Below, piece by piece: positions 23,361 to 37,800 of a stretch of DNA of 64,000 nt. The translations under genes were made by a program, and so were the position numbers. Below the pieces are notes generated by a model, which saw nothing but the letters and a program-made list of their open reading frames with translations, did not search any database and had not been told where the DNA came from. Within the stretch, counting starts at the first letter, position 1, and every line of letters begins with the position of its first letter. The stretch comes from Puffinus mauretanicus (lineage: Eukaryota > Chordata > Aves > Procellariiformes > Procellariidae), in NCBI GenBank assembly GCA_023333565.1, contig JAJKFH010000385.1:2418001-2482000 (forward strand). Reading direction: 5' to 3'.

Positions 23361-26300
23361 AATGTTACAATAGTTGTGGGAAGGTTAGGGGAAGAATAAT
23401 TTTAACTAGATTTGAGGAAGTCAGGGTCTGAGCAAATAACACTTCAGCCAAGGCTGTCTGAAGATATAATTTCAAAAATCTTAAGAGATGCAGAGCAATG
23501 CTACATGGGGAGGTGGTACGTTGTCTTTGCTGCAACACAACAGTGTCTGAACACCTTCTAATGAACACAGAGGTGAAATTTGGACGATAGCAAGTAACAA
23601 GCGTTGGCATAAATGTTGAGAAATGGTTGTTCAAGAAATTATTTTCTAATACTCGTGCACACTCAGGCCAGCAAGGAACACTCTTAACCAAAAGAAAAAG
23701 AGTGAAAATGAATGTCTTGTCTTTCACAATGTATAATTAAGTTGTGAAAATAATTTTTACAAAATATTAAGGTCAAGAGTTTAGCAGCATTAAAAGAAAG
23801 ATTACGTATTATAAGGATAATACTAAATCAAATGAGGTGGAAAAAAATTGCAGGTAATACACAACCACCCTGCTGCATGCATAGACAATTCGTAATTAAT
23901 AATAAGATGAATTTTCCCCCTGGCAGGTTATGCTGTAAGTGTTCACTACTGGGTTTCCTGACGCTCCCTCCCTCTGCCAGGAACAAACTCCCCAAGATGA
24001 AGACCACGCCAGCAAGCCGCCAGACCGCTCCTGGTTCACAGCATACTTCTTGAAAGGGTATCACTCAAAGAAATGCCCATCAAAATTACAGTTACTTTAA
24101 GTGAAAAAGACTGTCTCAAGCATGACCGGAAAATCACCTCCCATTCTTGTATGGTCCATTTTGTCTGAAAGATTGACTTTTTTTTCTGAGAAGGGCCAAA
24201 CGAGGCAGGTAACCACTGGTAGGGGATGGAACAAAGAGTGCAGGGGATCTTGCCTGTATAAGGTGGCTAGCACAGATAGAGAGACAGAGTATTCAGGTCT
24301 CTGAAGTGGTAATTGACACACATGGAGAGACAAATTTTTCTTTAGCTTCTTCCACTGTCGCTCGTAAGAAATTTGAAGCCATCAGAAAAGATAATGTTAT
24401 GCTTCCAGATTGTCATAAAATATGATTTCTTTCTATGGGAATAAAAATTAAAGCAATTATCTGAGGAATTTTACATACAGAAAGAACTGTGTGGAGGTGT
24501 ACTCTAACAAAAAGTGGCATGGGGAGGAGTTTAAAACAGTCTAAATAAATAAAATCTTGTTTTTGTTAAAAGCATCTTCTTCTGAAAACCAAAATAATTG
24601 ACCAAAACATAGTATCATCAGGTATATAAAATGAAACTACTTTTAAAATGGAAAATTCCAGTGAAATATTTCCATTAGCTCTGTGTACAATTACGCTCCC
24701 AGGTAGAGGGGCTAGTAATGAAGATTACAAACAGAACATGCAGAATGGGAGGCATCGAGTCAGGCTGTGAGATCTGGTCTCGTTTGTAACTGTTGATCCG
24801 TTGACTTCACACATGGGCCCAACTCCTCGCCAATGCCCAGGATCCTATCGCGCTTATAATTAACTTGGACTCTGGTTTCGTATTTCCCCTATGATAACAG
24901 CATTATAATAAATCCCAGGGATTATATTTTTAGCACAAGGCTCACTGTGGAGCTGCCTGGAAGATTAAATTGCGACGAGTAGTGCAGGAAGCTTCAGTGA
25001 AAGATGAGACACTCTACCTGAGAATAAAAGCAAGGCCAGCAGTTATGGCTCCAAGGAGGAAATTCAATGGGCCACAAAACATGATATTTGAGGGTGTTAA
25101 ATTGATTGCTAAGTGGATTAAGAGAGAAATTTCCCTCTCCCATTCAGCACAGCAGAGGTGGAAGATTGAAGCAGCTGCCTAACAAAGACTTGCTTTTCTC
25201 TGAAGCCTCTGGCACTGCCTGTGAGAAAGGCAGGGGAAGGCTCGCTGCAGTGTCCAGTGCCGTTTCTGAAGCCCAGAGAAAACCAGCTGCAATTTCAGGG
25301 TGCGCAGGTTTTGGGTCACATCCACCAGCCCCATGCAGATGTCTCAGATGCTCCATTGAACACCCCTGGACCCTGATGTTCAGGCACCTGGAGTAAGCCC
25401 CAAAGCTCCATTGACCAAATGGGAGCTTAGACACCTAAATTTAGATGCAGATGTCATTGTCTAGAGCTGAACCTGGCCCCTGTAATGTGTTACCAGTGGC
25501 TGAGTGTTAACTGCTCTGTAATTAACGGATATATGCTGGTAACATAGTAAGTCCTTGCAAACCAGAGTGCAGGATCTCAAATGTCCTCAAATTCTTATGA
25601 AGAGGAACAGTAAATATTTGGTCTGTAAATGAGGTTCTGGAAAAAGAAATGACAGTGCGGCTAAATATATCCTTTGAATCTTATCCTGAGAATCTCAGAA
25701 GACCTGAGTCGGCAGTCTTTTCTCAGTCAGAATTCCCACTGCTGTACATGGGATGATGGGCTGTGGCCGTAAGTACCCTTGTGGGCAGAGTGGGAAGGAG
25801 GAGAGGTGAGCTCTTCCCATAGGCATGGAGCAAACCCAGCGAGCATGACGCTCCATCTATGCAATGAGCCGGACCTCCGCGCTCCCTTCGGTCAAGGGGA
25901 ATCTGCTCTCGCCTCCCCGTGCTGCAGAGCCGGCTCTTTTCTGCCTCCTCTTCCCCATTTACTGGAGCACAAGGAATTGGATTACGTTAGCCTCTGTGCT
26001 CATGCAAGAGAGGAGGAAAGACTCTCGTTTCTCTTCTTCCCTGCTGCACAGGTCCAATGACATCCTTGCCCCGGGGTGCTGGCCTGGCTCGATCAAACCC
26101 TGAATAAGCACAGCCAGATTTGACTCAAAGCTTTTACTACTTAAAACAATTTTCTGGAAAGGGTTAATAAGCAGTTTGAAAATCCTGTAGCAAAGACATA
26201 TGGCTATACACCTGGAATAACGCAGAATGGTTTATTTTCAGATGGGTTTGCTCCATTCTAAATTCTGTGAATTTCAAGGAATCAAGTTAGTTCTAGCTTT

Positions 26301-29300
26301 TAGTTTATAGATTTTGTGTTTGGTATTCAAGGTTAACTTCTTGCTTGATTAGACACAGGCAAATGCTAGCAGCTGCAGTACCACAGTGGAAATGAAATCC
26401 TGTACTGTATTTAGTCAGAAATGTCAAGAACCCGGTAGTTAACTACAAAGAACTCATTTTGTCTTCCATTAGCAGCATTAAGGTAAGTTAGATGCTCTTT
26501 TGTTTTCATGTTGCAAAACATAAAAATGTCATAATGTGGGACATAGGCAATGATTTGAAGATGACTCTCCTTATTTACACAGGGTGTGCTACTCTGTTGT
26601 TAATTCATTATCACTATCATCACAGAAACAGCAGATGAAAGCTCAAGCAATTTGGAAAAATATTTGCCTGCTAAAGGAGCCATGCACACTGTCCTGGTAA
26701 CACCATAAATACATGCTAAAAATTCAACAAGATTGGACAAAGTAAAATTCATATTATGTGGCACACAAGGACAAAAGAAAATAAAGCAAATACACAGGAC
26801 CAAGACAGGTTCAGCTAAAACAGCAGGTTTGTGTTTGCCCCTGATCAGGTGCAAAACACGCACTGGTCTTGGCAGAAGTTAGTCTCCTGTCTAGCCAGCT
26901 GCCTGTGCCAGTCTCTGCACCCTCTCATTTTCATACCCCTGAGTCTTTCCAGCCTGTAGGGACATGGTGCATATCCTGTGACCACCTAATAGCCACCATG
27001 AATTGTGTGACACCTTTTGCAAACGGTGTGTCAGAAGCACAGAACAAGTCTGCACCTCCTAAGAAACTGAGTTGCTCTAGCTAGGACCTGCTGGACCTGA
27101 AGCTGGCTGCTCTGAGGGGCTGCCAAAGCTGAGGGCATTCTCAGATCCAGGTTAAGAAAGACTACGTTCAAGACTAATTTCAGGCTGCTTCAGATCTCAC
27201 TTGCCTTGGCAACAGGCTGTGTCCGTGCTGTCTCTTCTAGGAAGGAGCCATTGATGGGTCTGCTCATGGCCAGAGACATGAAGCCATGCCAGAAGAGATA
27301 GGTGAAGGCGTCAGGCCAGGCACTGAGTGCCACCCATGGGCAGGCAGGGCAGCCCTTGAAGAGGCTCTAGTATTGCACTGAGAGGTATCACTAGCTTGCC
27401 CCAGAGATGTTTCCCAAGGCCTTGCCTCTGAACTTGGCCTTCATCGTATAGTCATGGTCAGCACCTCCAGGGAAATATCACTGTTATGCAGCTGTTTCAT
27501 GCTCCCAGCTCCAACATGAGCATCAGCTTCAAGTCAGACCTTTGCCTTATGATATTTGGTTTTAAAATATTACTGACTTTATCTCTGAGTGTAGAGAGAT
27601 GAATTTAGTTCACAGTCAAAGTAAACACCTTTGAAATGACCTTGGCTAGTACATGGCTGTTATGCATCAGTTTGGAATGAGCTTGACAAGAGAATACACA
27701 TTGGCTGCTTCTTTTGATGCACAGTTCAAGTGCAGACTTGAGAGCTTTTTGACTGGGAACATTCAGATATGGATCAGGGAAAGAATGTTTTCACACACAG
27801 CTTCCTCCTCCACCTTTTCTTTTCTTCCTTTCATATAATTTCCAGATATTTCCGCAAGGCATCGGCAATAGTAGTTGCTATGTGGCGAAGAAACTCTGTT
27901 TAGAGTCTTTACAAGTCATTCTAGACACACGTTCAAAAGATTTTTTTGATGCTAAAGGAACACAACTATTTTTTTCACTTACTAAGTCAGGGTTCAATCA
28001 GCATTTTTTTTAGGAGTTGCCGGTGCAAACCGGAACGAAGAAATGTGAATTAATGCCCTAAATATATGCCTTTGTATTTGAAAAGATCTGATCTTTCAGC
28101 AGTGCTACTAAGGTACGCAGTGCCCTGAACTTTCAGCAAGATACATAGCGTAAGGAGTACTTTTTGTAGAGAAAAGTCCTAAAAGCTGTTGTCAGAATTA
28201 CAGCAGCTCTCAGAGGTCTCCTCCATGTAGGAATGCAAGGGATCTTCAGACCCACTTCTTTTTTTGAGGCAAATGAAGAAGAAAAGAGTTAGCTAGGACT
28301 CCACTGTGGTGTGGCTGTTCAGAAAAAAGTTGTAACTCGAAATAGTCTGCATGCATCAGGGAGCCCAAAGGGCTAATGTGCTTTTGGTACCAGAGCTGAG
28401 ACTGTCCTGTGCCCAACAGAGGTGGTCATCAGTGGGATTGGGTAGGCTGTAGGCTCTGAGATGTGAAGCACATGGCTCTGCTAAGACTTGTTCTACCATT
28501 GTCTGTGGACACAGCCTGGTGTAACTGTTCACTTCTCTTTGTACTATTTTGTCCACCGACACCCTTCCCATCTCTAAATATACGAGTATCTCTCCACTGT
28601 GGTGATTATGGGGTTTCTCCCCATTCTAGGGACTGAAGGTCTGCCAGCTCAGACCCATCTTTGCAGGAGCCCAAGGAGCAGAGGCTGCTCCAGAGCAGGC
28701 TGTTGTACAAGTGTATCCTGGTTGTGTTGTACCCTGGAAAGGGTTAAGCATAGGCTATGGGAGAGATGTGACTTAGTGTTGCTTCTGGGCTACTCTAACC
28801 AGCATTAGCCTCCTCACAATCCCCAAGAAAGATGCAACCTGCCTATATCACTGTGCTGTTCTTGGCAGTGGGGTCAGTTGTTTGCGCTCTGTTGAAAGCA
28901 GCACCACCATCCCAAGCGTGAGCTCAGCCACCACCTCCTACACAATCTCTCACTTCCTGGTGAAAAAGAGTTAAAGGTTCCTTCTGCTCAGCTGCAGCTG
29001 AGCAGTTGCTAATGGCAATGTGGACACCCCAGCTCAGCTGGCAGCATGAACCTGGTCCCGACTGGGAGGGAGAGCTTGGCCAAACTCCTGTGGGGTTGGC
29101 TGGACCTCATGGCCCTATGTTTGCTGTGCAAAATATATAGTCCTGCTGCAGGACTACAGCGGGAAATAGTCATCTAGAGCACCATGAAGATCCAGAAAGC
29201 AAATCCACCAAAAGACCATGTGGTCTGGAGACTTCTCCCACTGGACCATATTCATCATTCACCATGGAGGCACCACCTCCCCATCATGGAGGGTTGGCTT

Positions 29301-32300
29301 CACCTCTGGGCAGCTGCCAAGCACAAGGAACAACCAGCTTCCTCCTGCCTGCCCATGACTCCCTTCTTAAAGCAGCATCATACATGGTAGTTTGCAAACA
29401 AATAAACCAAATAATTCTTTCATTCTAATTTATAACCGTTGTGTTGAATGTGACAGTGTTGCAGGTAGAGCAAAACAGCAGCTTCCTTTCTTAGAGCTGT
29501 CTTAAATGACAGACAGGGTTTTTGGCCAGCATTAGCAGAATCCAGACAAGTTCGTGCCACCATTCAAAACTGAGGTCCACTCAAAATATGAACAATGTGT
29601 ATGTTGGTTTTGCAGGAGAATTGTCTGAAGTAAAGTGAGGAGTAGGAGAAAAAAAAGCACAAAGTGACACAGCACAGGTGAGGAAGCTCAGGCACAGAGT
29701 CAGGGCTAAATGCTTGGTTTTGTGAAAAGCCTAAAGAAGGAGCAAGATTTGGGGCTAAAAGCTGGTGAAAAGCAGCAGGAGAAAAGAAGCTATGCCATGT
29801 CATTTAATCCTTCTGTGAAAAGAAGCAGGGATCTAATATCAACAGATGAAAATCCCCAATGAAAACGTTTCATGGGACCTAGTGTTGCCTAACCCATGGA
29901 CCAAAACTTTTTGGAGTATTGGCTTGCGGTTGGTGGCCTATCGCGTGTGTTTCCTGGATGGCCCAATCTACTGGCTTTGTGCCTGGGAGTTCAACTGCAT
30001 CTTGTTTAAAACATGGCACGCAGCTCTTAGATCCAAGTGATTACTGGCTGATTTATATAAATGTTAATATGAATACAGAGGTGAGGGCTTTCCTTTTCCC
30101 CACAGAAGACTGCAAAATAAATCACAGATGCTAATGTTGATGTCTTTGAAATAAAAGCTAAAGTAAACTGTCAATGAGACTTACGTAAATGACGCTAATA
30201 ATTTTGTTTTGAAGAGAACTCGAACTCTTAGCATCAGCCAGCTGGCATGTTCAAAGTCTGCCTGTAAATATTAAAAGCTTTTCTTTGGCAAGTATACCAA
30301 AATATTACTGGTATCTCTGGCATGTAATTCAAATAAAAGTGAAGTCAACTGTAAATGTTATCACAAACCTTAAATAGTCCTGATATCTACTAAATGGAGA
30401 GCTTCATTATGCCAGGCTGACATAACCTCAAGTAGTGCTTGAACAACAAGGACTGTGCTGGGTGATTCCCTGTTATGTACATGAAGTGTTTTAATAAGAG
30501 GCTTGTTTTCTTATACAACTTGGTACTTTTTCTTTGATGTTGCTGACTCTACAGTGATAACCCCTTCCCCTCTGGCTCTTTCTGCAGCAAGTCCCAGGCT
30601 GGACTGCTGCATAACCTAGTTAGGTTTTCCTCAGCCTAGTCCCTGATGTTTGAGACCTCCTGAGCCTTTTGTATATGACCATATGCACATATGCCAAATA
30701 TCCTGTGCCCCTTGGAGAAGATCACCTGGCAGCACATGTGCTGAAGGCTGATGCTGTGGACGCACCGAGGATTTCTGGATGCCGCGGTGGCCCTTGATGG
30801 ACATGTCCAGCCTGTTGTATGAGCGCTTTTTGCGAGTGTCCAACGCACAGTTAGAGGCCCAGACACTCAGGAAAGGACTACCATACAATTGGAAATCCTA
30901 TAGAAATAAAGCAGTTGCCCAAAGTACACTTGGAGAAGATTTGAGAAAGATGATGTTGGGAGAAGCTGGCTATCCAGTAGCCTTATCTGTTTCTGATTCC
31001 TGGAAAATGTATCTCTTGCAGCCAAAGGTAAGGGTGTCCTGCTTGTTACCCTTGCTTGTATTGATTAAGCCTGGTATGTTTGCAAAGATGGCAGTTTGCC
31101 CACTAATGCACAGGTCATTTCTCTAGTCTGAGGTTAAGAACAAACTGCGAAACACTGTTTGGCAGCTGCTTCCCAAAGCTTCCATGCAGTGGGGAGGAAA
31201 ACCAGAAAAGCTGCTGGCTGCTGGCAGGCTGGGCTGTGATGTGTATGCCCTCATCAGCACCAAACCTGTCTGAACTGCATGAATGAGCACTTGGATCCAT
31301 GCTAAAGCACCATGCGTGCCTGGGTTCCTCCTCCTCCTCCTCCCCTCAGCCCTCCCAGATTAGCCTATGTCCTCGCCTTAAGCACAAGCGTGCTCGTACA
31401 CAAATTACGTGGGGAGTCTGGAACTGAGAACCATCAAATTAATAAAAGCATGGAGATGCCCACTCTGTTAGTTAGTCCAGTGACTGTGGCAATGTAGCTA
31501 ATTGCATACACTCCAACACGGGGAGTCCCACGCGAGCAGCTGCATCTGTGCAGCAACCTGGCAAACCCCAGCAGAGCTCTCCGTGGCACAGTGCTTAGCC
31601 TGGGTAGACCAAGACCCGCAGGATTTGTAATTTAATTTTTACAGCTCTGTGATATGGAATGATGAATCTAGCAAAAACGACAATTTTGTATTGTTGAAAT
31701 AGCAAAAAATAGTGCCTGTGATGCAGAAAGAATACATTGCCAGGCACAATTATTTTTAGATAAAAAGCAATAGGAGTTGTTGTAAGATATAGACTTTCAT
31801 TTTTCCTGTCTTCTCAAGCACCAACTTGGCAAAGGGTTAGGTATATGCAATGCAATATTCCATGGTTATGCAGAAGGACATACTTGTGCAATATGGCATC
31901 ATACTTTTCAAGGCTATCTACTGAAAGAGGCCAAAATTGTGTCTAGTTTTTTTTCTGCAAATCAGTAATGTGGAAGATAATAAAATATTTATGTTACATA
32001 ACAGGAACCCTCTGGTTATGCTTTATTTTTGGAAATGTTAAAAAAATGCAAGGGCTTCTCTGAAATGAGCATTTACTAACTTAATGGGAAATGTGACATG
32101 GATTTAGCAGAAGCCACGAACAAAAGCAGCAGACTGAGGTAGCAAGTGGAGTGCTCCGGAGTTTTGTTGCATTGTGCTTGCTGCAAGCCACCATCACGTG
32201 GAGGATTATGTACTTACTGCCTTTGCCAGGAGGGCAGTTTTTCTCTTTTTCCCCACACAAATGTGTGTCTTGTGTATGCTTCTAAGGCTTTTAACTGCGA

Positions 32301-34480
32301 TGGAATGTGTTTCCACACTGAATTACCAGCGAGTAGTTAATACTCTGACAGGGAGCGATACAAGAGAGGGAAACAGAGCTCAGCCTAAGCGTATTGGTGA
32401 TGCCCACACTTCCCAAACAAGGTTGGAGGCTGGTTTTGCTTGAACTATCACAAGTGAGGAGGTGCAGGATCACCTGCTGCTGGTGATGTTGGAGTTAAAG
32501 GGCTTGTCTCTCCCAGCGTTAACTGTCTGAGTGCAAAATAGGCGTTGAAATGTTCTCCGATAACATCACATCATCACAGGCATACTTGGCCTTTCCCAAA
32601 ATGATGCAAAAATACCACAGAAGGATAAATACAATGTTCCTGATGCACTGCCTAGATATTTCATCATAGCATTGCTACATAACAATGTTATGCTACAGCA
32701 TGCCATTACCTACCTTCTGACAGGGTATTATCTTAGGTAAGGGTTCAGGTACCCTGCAGATAAATTTGATAAGTGAACAGATGTAGAAAAAAAAAAAAAG
32801 CAGGAACACTTAGTGGAGAAAAGGCTGGCAGAGAGCCTGAACCTCAAAATCACAACTCTGTTGGTGATCAGGTCAGGGAGGACGGATTCACACACACAGT
32901 CCTGTGCCGTGTTACTGGTCTTACTTACTCAATTAAGAGTCCTGCAATCGAAACAGCCTAATTATTTGTTACAGATGTGCTTGTACGAAAAGACTATGCA
33001 AGACTAAGTGGTTTTTAGCACTGGCAGGGTTTTTTTCCCCCCTGCTTTAGCAGCTGTTTGTCTGAGGGCTGCTTGCACCAGACTGTGACTGGCCAAAGGG
33101 GCAGTGGTCAATGGGAAACCCAGAGTTTGCATCTTCTCTGGCCAAGGCCATCGTGCTGGGTACTGATAGCCAGGCTGTGCAGAGCTGCTTTTAAGGATCA
33201 AATTGGATAATGGTGAAGAGACAGGGACTGTTAGTGACTGCTCAAGATTTTATATTAATTTTTTTGCTTCATTTATTTGTGGAAGCATGTTCCCTGAAGC
33301 TGCTGTGGTTCCTTCCACAGTCCTGTGCTAGGAGTCAAAGTATGGGGAAGGTGAGTGATTGAGACAGGAGGTCTTTGCTGGACCTGATGTAGTTCGTGCT
33401 TACCAGCACCTGGAGAAGATGCTGTTGATTTTCTGCTTATTCTCTGAGACCCCTGAGAAGGAAAAATGCCCGGTGTATCCCAGTGTTACACAAGCAATAC
33501 AAAGCAAGCATCAGCTCGGATCAGGACAGTGTTTGTTTTTCGGAGTCCATGAGGAGCAGTTAGCCCTCAGTTGTTAATATCTGCCAAATATTATACGAGA
33601 TGAAAATCAGAAAAATTGCCAAAAGCAGAGTTGTCAATGGCTGCCCCTGGCTGTGGGCAGATGGAGGGTGTGTGGCAGTACATGGGCAGAGACAGGACAA
33701 GGACAGGACATTAACTGCTTCGCTGCTGGAAGCCGTCACCCCATGTACCCCCACTTCTGTACAGTCACTCAAACCTGCCGCTGGCAGTGGCCCATGCAGA
33801 TGTTTCAAAGGCTGGTGAAACAAAACACACAACTCGATTTGCTCAGCACAGAGGTGCAGGGACGAAGGGGAAATTCTTATTAACATCTAAGGATGCCACC
33901 AATCATGCAACTATTGAAAAGTTGGGGGGCATGCTGGAAAAGTGATTCCAAGTAGGAAGATAATCAGCTGTCATATGCAGCTTCCCATACAATATAAAGA
34001 CGGCTACGCATCTACATGTGGATGTAGATATGATGTTTTCTAATGAGGATATTAGTGTTTGAAAAAATATTAAGGAAATGTGTGACTGCAAGACCCTACT
34101 TTGCATCTGCTACTACAGTGCTGGGCAGTAAAGGGCAGAAGAGAGAGCCCCATTCTCCATCTACAGAGTGCGCCGCGTGGAGGAAACATATACTTGATTG
34201 GTACACAAGAGACAGCTTGAAAAATTCCCAAGCAGCTGAATTTGCTTCTAAAATTTCCAAACGACACAAAATCAGAACAGCCCAGGCATGCTCTGCCCTT
34301 TCCCCAGCTTTCTGTCCATCACCAGTACTTCCCATTTAAGACCATTCACCTCCCTTCTAAGCCAGGGCTGTCTGCATTCCTGCTATCAGCAATATGCCAG
34401 TGTGTGGCTTCAGCCTTACACAATTAAAAGTTTGAGAGGCTTGTGATGCAGAAGGCAAGTTCCTATATCAAATGAAAATG
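23361..34480. other. No gene recognised, 11 kb
   Basis: Mostly AT-rich, single-copy-looking sequence. A 22-bp palindrome is listed separately (28984-29005). A short CTC trinucleotide run lies at about 31327-31343 and a 13-base A run at 32787-32799. Frames of up to 115 codons (30779-31126 is the longest on the plus strand) have no recognisable domain, and none is bounded by convincing splice sites. Around 25390-25440 the TTAGACACCTAAATTTAGATGC text looks like a dispersed old repeat, but I could not name it. Confidence 0.5.
28984..29005. repeat. Perfect 22-bp palindrome containing two abutting CAGCTG E-boxes
   Basis: The left arm CTGCTCAGCTG is followed immediately by its exact reverse complement, CAGCTGAGCAG, with no spacer. 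The centre consists of two adjacent CAGCTG hexamers (28989-28994 and 28995-29000), the core recognised by many bHLH transcription factors. A third similar hexamer context (CAGCTCAGCTGG) lies about 25 bases downstream. Confidence 0.7.
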
Positions 34481-34800
34481 TTCTCCATTTGCTTCAGACT
34501 CTACAATAATTTGTTCCAAATTTCATGCTCTCCATTGGTGCAATTTACACAAACTCACACTAATTAGCAGCAGAGCTTCTTTTAAATTTACAAAAGCAAT
34601 CATTCTCTGTGATAGCTCTATGCTATGCCCAACTCCCTCTGAATAGACTTTAATGACACAGTAACCATGGTTACAGTATATAAAATATGCAGCCACGAAA
34701 TGTGGAAATGTAACAGTGTAATATAATTTTCTCTGGAAAATAAAGGTTTTTGGCATATTTGCATTAATTAGGACATTGCATTAAGTATTTCATGTCTGCA
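34481..34800. other. Candidate conserved non-coding block
   Basis: About 300 bases of AT-rich sequence contain several homeodomain-type cores (CTAATTAGC near 34560, GCATTAATTAGG near 34762) and a perfect palindromic RFX-like site. There is no coding potential. The texture resembles vertebrate conserved non-coding elements, but conservation cannot be judged from one sequence. Confidence 0.3.
34661..34674. promoter_or_regulatory. Palindromic RFX/X-box-like site
   Basis: The 14-mer GTAACCATGGTTAC is a perfect palindrome. It fits the dimeric RFX-family X-box pattern of two GTNRCC half-sites facing each other. Function is inferred from the motif only. Confidence 0.4.
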
Positions 34801-37800
34801 TTCTTTATGAAAATAAAAGTCATAACAGACAAAATGATTCTTGAATTCTATTCAGTGGCAAACAGTACCATTGGGAAAGCATTTTCCCTGATAATACGGG
34901 ACATTTTAACTGGACATGTATAAGTGCCATTCTGGTAAATTGGAGTTATAGCACGTTGGAAACAAGCCGAGATCCACTGGGATCAGAGCAGCCATATGTC
35001 ACAGAGCTCAGGCGTTTAATCGGAGGAGTGGTGACTCGGAGGAAGCAGCAAAACCTCTCATCCGCAGAACTGAGCGGATAACGGGGAAAATCCATGGACC
35101 GACATAGCAAACCAGGACTCGCTGCATCGTGTTTCCAGGCTTTTTGCTTTTCTATTTGCTATTTGTTATTACATCTGTTTAACTGGTATAAAACAACCTA
35201 TTGCACATAAATCAAGCCTGCTGCTAAATGATACTCTGAATATTTTGTGAATGCTGCAGCCCCCTCCATCAAAGTTTCATATATGACACAGCTCTTTTGG
35301 ATGAGGGGTGAGGATCCTCAGATCTCTCTTATCTTGACGATCTGCCTCTCTGCAGCAGATCTGATTGTACTGGCAGGTTGGGACATGATCTAGAGCATTT
35401 TATCCCTCCAACTTACACCTTTAACATCTCCACTTTGGCAGTTTGTTGGAGAAGGGTGGCCATCCCCGGGAAAGGGAGAGGCAAAACGCAGCTGTGCTCT
35501 AACTTTTGCTCTAGCTGTATTGCTTGCTACCATATACATGTAAAATACAACAGGACGGGTGCATCATCTATCACAAGTTTGGAGTTGTAAAGAAAACTTG
35601 AACCAACTTGGCTGTAGTGACCGAAATGCAAAAGCTTACTTCCAAAGTAGATGCTACTTGCTGCTCTGTCCCCTTCAGGGGACAACTTCAGAGTGGTCCT
35701 GACAAGCCCGTCTGCTTATTCTTATTTGCAGCAGTGATGCCATAGCGAATGGCAAATAGTCTTGAAGTGACAGTTTTCAAGCAATACAAAGGTGGTTACT
35801 TTATTTTCTCTTGAAGCATTCATCAAATGACAATAGACGAGGAATGTATTTATAAAAAATAGTCTCTTCATGACAAACTGATGTGCAAGAGAAAAGATTA
35901 AATTAATTGAAAAACATTTATTATGAATAGGTCATTTAGCTCTAGCCTCAAGCAAACCACCTCTTTATCAGCTGGACATGGAAAGATGCTCCCAGTTCAG
36001 CTGTACCTCTTGTTCTCTCAGCTGCAGCCTAGTGAGGGCAACACAAAGGAAGGAAGATTAACCTTAGAAAATACAAAAGGATGAAAGGCTGGTGAAAACC
36101 CTTCAGTTCCATTTAGGTCAGGCTGGCATTCAGCAACAACTCTGTCCAATTAGACAACTGGAGCGGATTTGCTCTTTATCCCTGTGTCTTGTGCACCCTT
36201 ATTGCAGAAACAGAAGTGAAGGATAACTTTTTTATTCCAGTTCCAAAATACAGATATAACAATATTCCACTTAAGGAAAAGGTACTGGATTTCTTTTTTG
36301 TTAGAGTCTTATCCCTTTTTTAGTTTTTTCTGATTGTTTTTTTCACTGTGCAGACAAGATCAAATTTGGAACCACAATTTTGCTTTTTGCTTAGCTAGAT
36401 CTTGTTTTCTTTAATACAATCCTCTGATTAGGACTTTCAAATCCAATCAAAGATAACAAAGAAAATGCAATTAAGATTGACATGTATATATTCTTTATAA
36501 CCTTGGACTCGATTTCCAAGATATATTGTGTCTGTGCAGAAGGGACAAAAGGAGCAAGACTCCTTTCTGAATCTTGTGCATTTTGAAACTATTTCTCCTC
36601 ACAGCACAGAGCATCTCTCTCAGATATTTACAAAGCACCTGTCACCATGGGAACCAAATTAAACATCAGAAAAGCAAAGGAAAAAAAGTATTTTCTACTC
36701 TTCTGTATGCTTGTGAAGAAAAAAAAGGACCAAGTAGAGCACCAGCTCCAAACTTCAGTCTAGGTTTGAGTTCATTTCTAGCAAAAAGTACCAATGGCAA
36801 CACCACCTTCCCTTCTCCCTTTCTTTGAAGAGCACAAAACCACCAAAGAAATGAAAGAATGTTTTTGAGAAGGTAATGGCTGTGTCCTGGTCCACATAGT
36901 GTCATTCTGATTAAAAGCATGATAAAATCCTAGTCCTCATTGAGTCGATGCAAAAACTAGCACGGATTTAAATCTTTTTCTTTTTTTAAGTGAAACGCAC
37001 GTTCAACATGCTCTCCAACACTTGGACATGAACAAAGTACTTTATGACTGCCGGCCATCCAGACAGAACTATTAGTCAGAGGACCAGACTCATGGTGGTC
37101 GAGATTTCGTGGACCCTGTGGAGTCTCAATGACAGACTGATGTTGGTTCCTGCCCTGCGATATGGCTGTGCCCACCTGTCCTGGTCCAGCTCTGAACCCC
37201 ACAGAGACCGATGGCAAAGGTACCTTCCACCCCACTCTTACCCAAACACGCAGCGCTGACATGCCCGCTCACTGAACAATGTGTCCTCAAACCCTTCTGA
37301 TGTTCTGAATAATTCAAACCTACTAAAAATATGTCATTTTAAAGAATAATTACAGACTACTATTATCCTTTGAAACTGAGTAAGTACATTCAAATTATAA
37401 TGAAAAAGGACAAAGTTATAGAACTATGAGCCCCTTCTTAGTGTTTACTGCTATGTTTTTGAGCTGTACATTTCCACATGCATTGGGTTCTGCAGCCAGT
37501 AGTGATTTGTGGTATCATATATTGTGGTTTCTTCTCCAGTCCCACTTCCATGCAGAAATGCCAGCCAGGCACATCTTGGAAGCTGGCTGTCTAAAGGCTA
37601 ATACACATTATTTGATGTTATTAACACATGATACTTGTGCTTTATGGTCAAAACCTGTGCTGCCCTCATCAGGAGTGTTTCCTGAGTAAGGGCTGCCACC
37701 CAGAATTTAATCCACAGAATTACTAAAGAGACCCTGAGAAGTTCAGTCAAAGCAGTAAACATCACATCCAGACCTGCAGTTGTGTTTAAGTTCTCCCTCC

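Noticed and set aside
25390..25440. TTAGACACCTAAATTTAGATGC as part of a named dispersed repeat
   Set aside because: It looks familiar as an old avian repeat, but I could not place it in a family or set its limits.
30779..31126. 115-codon plus-strand frame as a coding exon
   Set aside because: No recognisable domain, no codon bias and no convincing splice sites at its edges.
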